This document shows positions 58,669 to 64,000 of a stretch of DNA of 64,000 nucleotides, piece after piece (the stretch's first letter is position 1; every line of letters starts with the position of its first letter). The DNA comes from Anaeramoeba flamelloides (Eukaryota; Metamonada; Anaeramoebidae). The translations under genes and the position numbers were made by a program. The stretch lies in assembly GCA_027625915.1 (NCBI GenBank), contig JANTQA010000070.1, positions 253,001 through 317,000 of the forward strand, written 5' to 3'. The notes beneath the pieces are model-generated. The model saw nothing but the letters and a program-made list of their open reading frames with translations. It was not told where the DNA came from and made no database searches.

Positions 58669-60457
58669 ATATCATTTTCATGACCAAGTAGAAATTATCC
58701 ACGTCAGGAATATATAGGATGGGCAAAAACCTGATAGAAAGATTATCGATTACAGATAAAAATTCCACGACCTGTGATTAATAATTTGTATTAAACGACT
58801 CTTAGAGTGGGGGGGGGGGGTACTAGGTGCCCAAATTTATATTTTTTTTACGATTTTAAGTATTTTTTGTTTTCCTTTTATTTTTATTATTTTTTCTTTA
58901 TTATCTTAAGTAAAATATATTATTTTTCTATCATTTCAAATATAAAATTTGGTAGTAGTATAAAGCGGGGTTAGAAGGTAAACCAAATTTCAAAATTATG
59001 GGTAAACTTTTTTTTTAATATTTTTTTCTTTTTTCATTTGCCTTTCAAAAAATAAAGTGATTACACTATATTTTTATTTATTAATCTATTTTGGTTATTA
59101 TCTCCAAACACTTTAGTAAAATACATTATTATTAAAAAAAAAAAGCAATTAAACAAATTTTTTTCTGATGAAAAATCTGCCCCTATTTTTGAAATTTAGC
59201 TTATAACGTTGGTGTTTATCCTAATATTTAAAAATAAATTTTACCATTAAAAAACATAAAAACATTCTAAAGTTGGTCTTAATTGGAAATCATATTTTAA
59301 TAAAAAATTAAAAAAAAATTTCAATCAACAAAACATTATATGGATTAGAAATACAATATTAAGATAAAGTTATTAAAAATTTAAACATCTAAAAACCATA
59401 AGTTTTTTTTATTTGGACTTTTGAATTTTTTTTTCAAATTAGTCGCCCCAAGATGCCGTGGGTGTATTAAATTATTTAATAAACTAGTAAAATGACGATT
59501 GGAAAAGAAATTAAATAAAAATACTTTTTATATTTTATTTTCAAATTGTTTTTTATTTTGTAGTTGTAATTATTTTGAATCTAAACAAATACTCGACCAT
59601 ATTCGATGGTTTTACTCAATAATTTAATCTCAAGTGTAGTCTTAATAAAATAACATAAAAATCACACACTTTGCATCCATTCTGAGATTTTTAAAGTCAT
59701 TTTTACATTATTAAATAAACAGACTAGGTATTATTTCTTTAAACATGTTGAATAACACTATTTATTGTATTATTTTTTTTTTTTTTCAATTTTTTATGTT
59801 TGACATAATGATCTTAAAAAAGATACATTGCTTTGTTCTTGGAGTTTACACCATTTAAAACATCTTTTGTATCTTTTTCATTCTGGGTAATGATATATAT
59901 ATAGGTAGGTAGATAGATATATTTTTTTAATTTTATTCTAATTTGAGCAATGTTTTTTAATCCCTCTTATTTGCACTAATTTCTAAACTTTCATTTTGTT
60001 TTTTTTGAAAAAATTCTCCAAATATAAATATTGAAAAAAAAATTATAATAGTCCTAACATATTTCCACACGGTAGAAGACAGGGATAAATTTATTTAATA
60101 TTTTTATTTTATTCATTAGATAAAAAGAAAAATTCCCAAAAATACAATCAAGATAACTTTTAACACATCTGTAATTGATTTTTTTCTAGTTTTTATAAAA
60201 TTTTACAAAAGGGATAATCAGGGATAATATTTTACAAGTTACTAGTAACTAGGATCGAAATAATCCAATCATTTTAACAATTCGATTTTTTTCAAAAAAA
60301 GTTCACAGATTAAAGTGCAATTACATTATTTCTTTTTATTTCTTCAACAATATTTCAAAATTTTGCATTGGATACCTAAGATGATTTTTGAAAAAGAAAA
60401 AAAAAAAATACAATTTGCAATGTTAGATTAAAAATCTTTAAATAACAAGGAGTTTAT

Positions 60458-61567
60458 TTAATTCACAGAATCTGAAGAATTTTCAGAAACAAAAGAAGAT
60501 TTATTCGAAATTGTAGAATCTTGTGAATTCTTTGTATTTGAATCAGAATTCGAATTCGAATTAGAATTAGTGTTAGAATTAGAATTCGGATTATTTTGTG
60601 AATTTGAAGATCTGACCTCTTCAAAATCACTTCTCTGTTCAACGAGTTCAATATTTGATTTAGTTTTCACTGCGCGTAGCTGTGTTTGTTTTGGGTTTCT
60701 AAGGGTGCGGTTCCCTTTCCAGGCAAGCCAAATATATATCCAAACAATTATAAATTGCTCGAATTTCCAAAGAAATTCCATAGAATAGCCACACTTATCC
60801 TTATTAAAGCAGCTGATCACCATTGCAATTAAAGACTCCAAAAAGATCGCAATGCAGACCAATGAGCCCGTGAGGGCAACTTTGTATATCTGGTTGATTT
60901 GGCTTCTTCTTTTCGGGTCGATTGAGCCGGCGAGCTTTGCGCCGTACAGAAGCTTTCGGTTCAACTTTGTTCCTGCAATCAAAAACCCAATAAAGCAAAC
61001 GATGGTGTAAGTGCAGCACCAAATGGAGTAAATGTAATAAGTTGAGCCAGCCCAGAACACTCTGCAAAGGATCTCAAAAAGAAACCAAAAAGCCATAAAT
61101 GTGAAAAAGAATTTTTTAGTTGAAGGGTTGAAAAGTGCGTGCTTTTGTTGCTTAAACGATGCCTTTAACAAGTCAAGCCAGCGCAAAATGATGACCAAAA
61201 GAAGCATTCCCGGTAGGCAAATGCCCAAGCCATACAACACAGACTCAAAAACCGGGTCGATGTCCCTTTCGCATCGGTGTGGATCGTACCCATAATAGAT
61301 CATGCCAATCACCGAAAACAACAGAACAATGGTCAGAGACAAGATTTTTAATTTCAAAAAGACCAAGTATTGCCTATTTTTACGCACAATTAGCCAAATC
61401 CCGATCATGAGGTATAACACTACAAAAAAGGTTAAGATAGAGGCGATTAGAAAAAAATACTCGTAAGGTACAATGCCTTCAGAAAACTTGCACATGCACT
61501 GGTAGTCTTCAAGTTCAGGATCCTCTAAGTAACATCCCCCATGAGTTGCATAAATTGTTTTCCCCAT
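60458..61567 (-). CDS. Seven-helix membrane protein, THH1/TOM1/TOM3-like
   Basis: A 369-residue single-exon gene; the ATG is preceded by a 17-base A run on the coding strand. A short extracellular-type N-terminus with cysteines (GGCYLEDPELEDYQCMC) is followed by seven hydrophobic helices: about 36-60, 70-93, 107-128, 150-170, 176-198, 227-250 and 262-283. Helix spacing, the short loops and patterns such as WLDLLKASF after helix 3 and the cysteine-bearing loop before helix 7 fit the THH1/TOM1/TOM3 family of receptor-like proteins, although I cannot exclude another seven-helix family. The cytosolic tail (about 290-369) has an acidic part and then an (NS)n run with nine or so alternating Asn-Ser pairs, typical of expanded codon repeats in this genome. 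GC content is higher than in flanks. Role: probably signalling or membrane trafficking; the ligand is unknown. Confidence 0.75.
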   Translation of the reverse strand: MGKTIYATHGGCYLEDPELEDYQCMCKFSEGIVPYEYFFLIASILTFFVVLYLMIGIWLIVRKNRQYLVFLKLKILSLTIVLLFSVIGMIYYGYDPHRCERDIDPVFESVLYGLGICLPGMLLLVIILRWLDLLKASFKQQKHALFNPSTKKFFFTFMAFWFLFEILCRVFWAGSTYYIYSIWCCTYTIVCFIGFLIAGTKLNRKLLYGAKLAGSIDPKRRSQINQIYKVALTGSLVCIAIFLESLIAMVISCFNKDKCGYSMEFLWKFEQFIIVWIYIWLAWKGNRTLRNPKQTQLRAVKTKSNIELVEQRSDFEEVRSSNSQNNPNSNSNTNSNSNSNSDSNTKNSQDSTISNKSSFVSENSSDSVN

Positions 61568-61712
61568 TTTTTTTTTTTTTTTTTCTTTTTTTAGATCACA
61601 CTTTAAATTTTTAGAAGTGAACGAAAAAAGATATTAGGGTGTGATTTATTTTTGTTATTTTTGAGTTTTTTTTGAGACACAACAAAGTTCAAAGTTAGAA
61701 TGAAGACACGTG

Positions 61713-61738
61713 GTTGTTTGTTTGTTTGTTTGTTTGTT
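61713..61738. repeat. GTTT tetranucleotide microsatellite
   Basis: Six GTTT units, about 150 bases upstream of the seven-helix gene. Confidence 0.9.
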
Positions 61739-63530
61739 TTGAAATAACAGAAGGATTGAAAAAACTACCTTGAATTGTCTTTTAATAAAATGGTTTTTTC
61801 GTAAAAAGATAAAAAATGTTTTGTAAAATTGGGAATGAATTGGTGGTTTGTTTCAGACACTCAAATGGTTTGCTGTTGACAAAAAATTCAAGCAATATTT
61901 TAGAATTCACTTTAAAAAAGTAATTAGTTTTTCTCAAAGTGTATAAATGAACAATACTATAGTGGAAATTTTCATTTCGAGTCGGCTGTAAGAAAGTTTT
62001 GTCAAATTTTTTCTGTTAATGTAGAAATAATATTTTTTAGAATTAATATATAAGTTTTTGTGGATTAATTGGAAAATGACAGATGCGATTTTGTTTCGCC
62101 TTTTTTAAGTAGATATTTTTCGATTCTCTGAAACCTGATTATTTGTTCAAACCCATCATCTGTTTTTAATTCGAGACCAAAAACAAATCATTCTATGTGA
62201 GATTAAATGAAAATTTTATGTGTTTTTTTATTTATTTTTTTTTATTTGGCAATTTGTAATGTATTTCTAAAAAAAAGAATATTTTTTTGAGTCCAGGGGT
62301 TAGGTTGTCTTTTTATTTGGTTCTCAAAATTATTTAAGAAAAAAAAAAACAAAATGGAAAAAAAGTTTGCAATTGGTTGACAAGTTATAAAAAAAAGCAA
62401 CCAAAGTAAGTCGGATTTATGCTTAATGAAACCCATTTGAAAAATCTTTGAATTCTGAATATAAATTATTTGGATTTTTTTATAAGAAAGTCTAATTATT
62501 AATCGAAAAGAATTTAAAGATTAATGGTTGTTATTTTAATCTCAAATTATTAATAACTTGGCGATTTTTTTTTGTGTAGGTTTTGGTTTCAAAATGGCCG
62601 CTTTTGGCGAAATTGTGTTTTTAATTTTGGTTCGTTTTGTTGATTTCAGAATGTTCAATAACCCGTGGTTTCTGATCTAATCTTATTTTTTCAAAATTTA
62701 AATGTTGACAAATCTCTAATTCTTGTTTTTTTTTTGATTCAAAGTGTTTATTTTGAAAAGTCTCGTTATAGGTATTAATTTTCGGTTAAATCAAAAACTA
62801 AGAATTTTAAATTGGAACCCTACACCACAGAAGGTTTATATAGAAACATTAATTTTTAGAAAACAATATGAAAAAACCATCCTCTAAAAGGGAACATTTA
62901 ACCCACCCCAAAAGAAAAGAAGGAACTCAAAAGACACGAATTTAAAAAACAACAATAATTTGGAAACACACTCAACAAAATTGTATTTACAGGAATAATT
63001 TTTAAAATTTAAAAATTAAAAATCGCAAAATTAGGATTATTTAATAATTAGAAAAAACTTTTTTTACAAACAGAGATCTACAACAGAAGACTAAATCTGA
63101 TTGAATCTAAAAAGAAATCCTTTTCCTATGAGTGTGAGGTTGTTAAATGATTCGAAACTTTTTATTTTCGATATTTAATTCTGTTGAAAAAAAACAAAAA
63201 GATTAACAAAAGTTTTATAAAGAGCACAACGAGAATAGACTCTTCGATTTTAATTGGTGGTTCGCAAAAAAAGTGATTTTTGTTTGATTGGTAATATAAC
63301 CACTTTTGGTCTTCTTTGACACAGACACAAAAAAGAATGTTTGAAAACTTTGCACAATTATTGAAACAAATTGTTCATCGTTTAGGCGAATTTTGTTGGA
63401 AAATACAACTAAAAAAAAAATCCAAAGTGATTATTTGTTGAAGGGTTTTACTGTTTTCACAATCTGCAGTTGTGAAAAGTTTAATGAGTGTTTCAAAATA
63501 AAACGTGTGTTTCTTTTTTCTCAAAGAAAT

Positions 63531-63713
63531 ACTTGTAATTGAATTATAAATGGGAAAAAATTTTCACTTCCTTTTCAAGATCCCTTTTTACAGATAGAGA
63601 TCGAAACCAAAAAGGTACAAATTACAGCCAGCTTCTTTGAAAATTCTATTTATAAAAGAAAAATATTGAAAATGAAGTGAAAATTTTTTCCCTTTTATTT
63701 ATGAAATATTGGT
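63531..63713. mobile_element. Short TIR element (MITE), second family
   Basis: The left arm has ATAAATGGGAAAAAATTTTC then ACTTCCTTTTCAA; the right arm, inverted, has ATAAAAGGGAAAAAATTTTC then ACTTCATTTTCAA. The middle TTTATAAAAGAAAAAT is shared with the fragment at about 5540-5560 in the cullin intron. About 183 bp, non-coding. Confidence 0.75.
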
Positions 63714-64000
63714 TTAGATTAAAAGATCCAAAAAATTGACGAAAAACAATAATTAAATCTGGTGGTGATTTAGTAAAGTTCTATTATTAATACCGAAATT
63801 CTAAAAATGAAGGATCAAATTGGAAAATTTATCTCAAAAAAAAGAGTGAATTCTTAATTTATCTTTGCTAGATAAATTCATAGAAATCTCAGAAAAGTTT
63901 TACTTCTTTTTCCATTTTTCAAACCTTTTACAAAAGCTTTTAAATAAAGCAATTTATCACTTTAAATACCAAGAAACTTTGCACCATTTGCTTACTTTCA

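Larger units (their letters stand above)
56041..60457. other. Non-coding stretch
   Basis: No gene was seen. It holds a foldback-family copy (56365-57510), an (AT)n tract (58633-58664), a run of 12 G (58809-58820) and AT filler. Short frames at 57922-58107 and 58562-58768 have no motif, and the latter reads through the AT tract. Confidence 0.55.
61568..64000. other. Non-coding stretch to the window end
   Basis: No supportable gene. It contains a GTTT microsatellite (61713-61738) and a MITE (63531-63713). A short frame starting MAAFGEIVFLIL at 62594 has a start in a GC-richer context but ends within 30 codons. Confidence 0.5.

Noticed and set aside
62594-62680. Short frame MAAFGEIVFLIL as a start exon
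   Set aside because: It ends within 30 codons, and no downstream exon with matching phase and coding character follows.
1-64000. CRISPR arrays, bacterial operons, riboswitches
   Set aside because: Introns, codon use and repeat types are eukaryotic; no regularly spaced direct repeats with unique spacers were seen.

Overview
This is a very AT-rich nuclear window from a eukaryotic microbe. The protein genes carry spliceosomal GT-AG introns. The proteins have asparagine-, lysine- and glutamate-rich low-complexity runs, and the non-coding DNA is long and full of A/T homopolymers and short palindromic elements. Family content (a THH1/TOM1/TOM3-like seven-helix protein, an RNF216-like RBR ligase, a CUE protein with Asn/Gln tracts) and composition suggest a free-living amoeboid or amoeboflagellate protist of the Anaeramoeba or Dictyostelium compositional type. 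That is inference only. No rRNA, tRNA, CRISPR array or bacterial-style operon was seen.

Genes, left to right. 1507-6955 (-): a three-exon CUL3-like cullin rebuilt here from separate exons, with a 2.7 kb repeat-filled intron. 12614-13169 (-): a two-exon Mediator subunit MED22. 17731-19082 (+): a two-exon DUF676-type serine esterase. 23141-25489 (+): an unidentified coiled-coil plus helical-repeat protein. 30151-30484 (-): a broken coding fragment just downstream of SYS1. 30598-31308 (-): the Golgi membrane protein SYS1. 35040-36564 (-): a three-coding-exon polytopic membrane protein of unknown family. 46376-47700 (+): a two-exon CUE-like, N/Q-rich, NPF-motif protein. 54602-56040 (+): an RNF216-like RBR ubiquitin ligase whose first exon is unresolved. 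60458-61567 (-): a seven-helix receptor-like protein.

The genes form no operon and mostly belong to general cell biology: ubiquitin (cullin, RBR, CUE), transcription (MED22), and Golgi or membrane traffic (SYS1, CUE/NPF, membrane proteins). The rest, about three quarters of the window, is non-coding. It holds several families of non-autonomous terminal-inverted-repeat elements. Several of these are TA-flanked with CAG termini, as expected of Tc1/mariner-type MITEs. There is also a 0.55-1.1 kb foldback family with at least four copies, one of them interrupted by a short poly(A)-tailed insertion with a 13-bp target duplication. Other repeats are a ~600-bp dispersed pair, a second MITE family, short arrays with a 10-bp period, and decayed ankyrin-like coding relics. 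I saw no convincing new multi-gene system. The most interesting content is the repeat landscape, the reconstructed split genes, and a few odd proteins.
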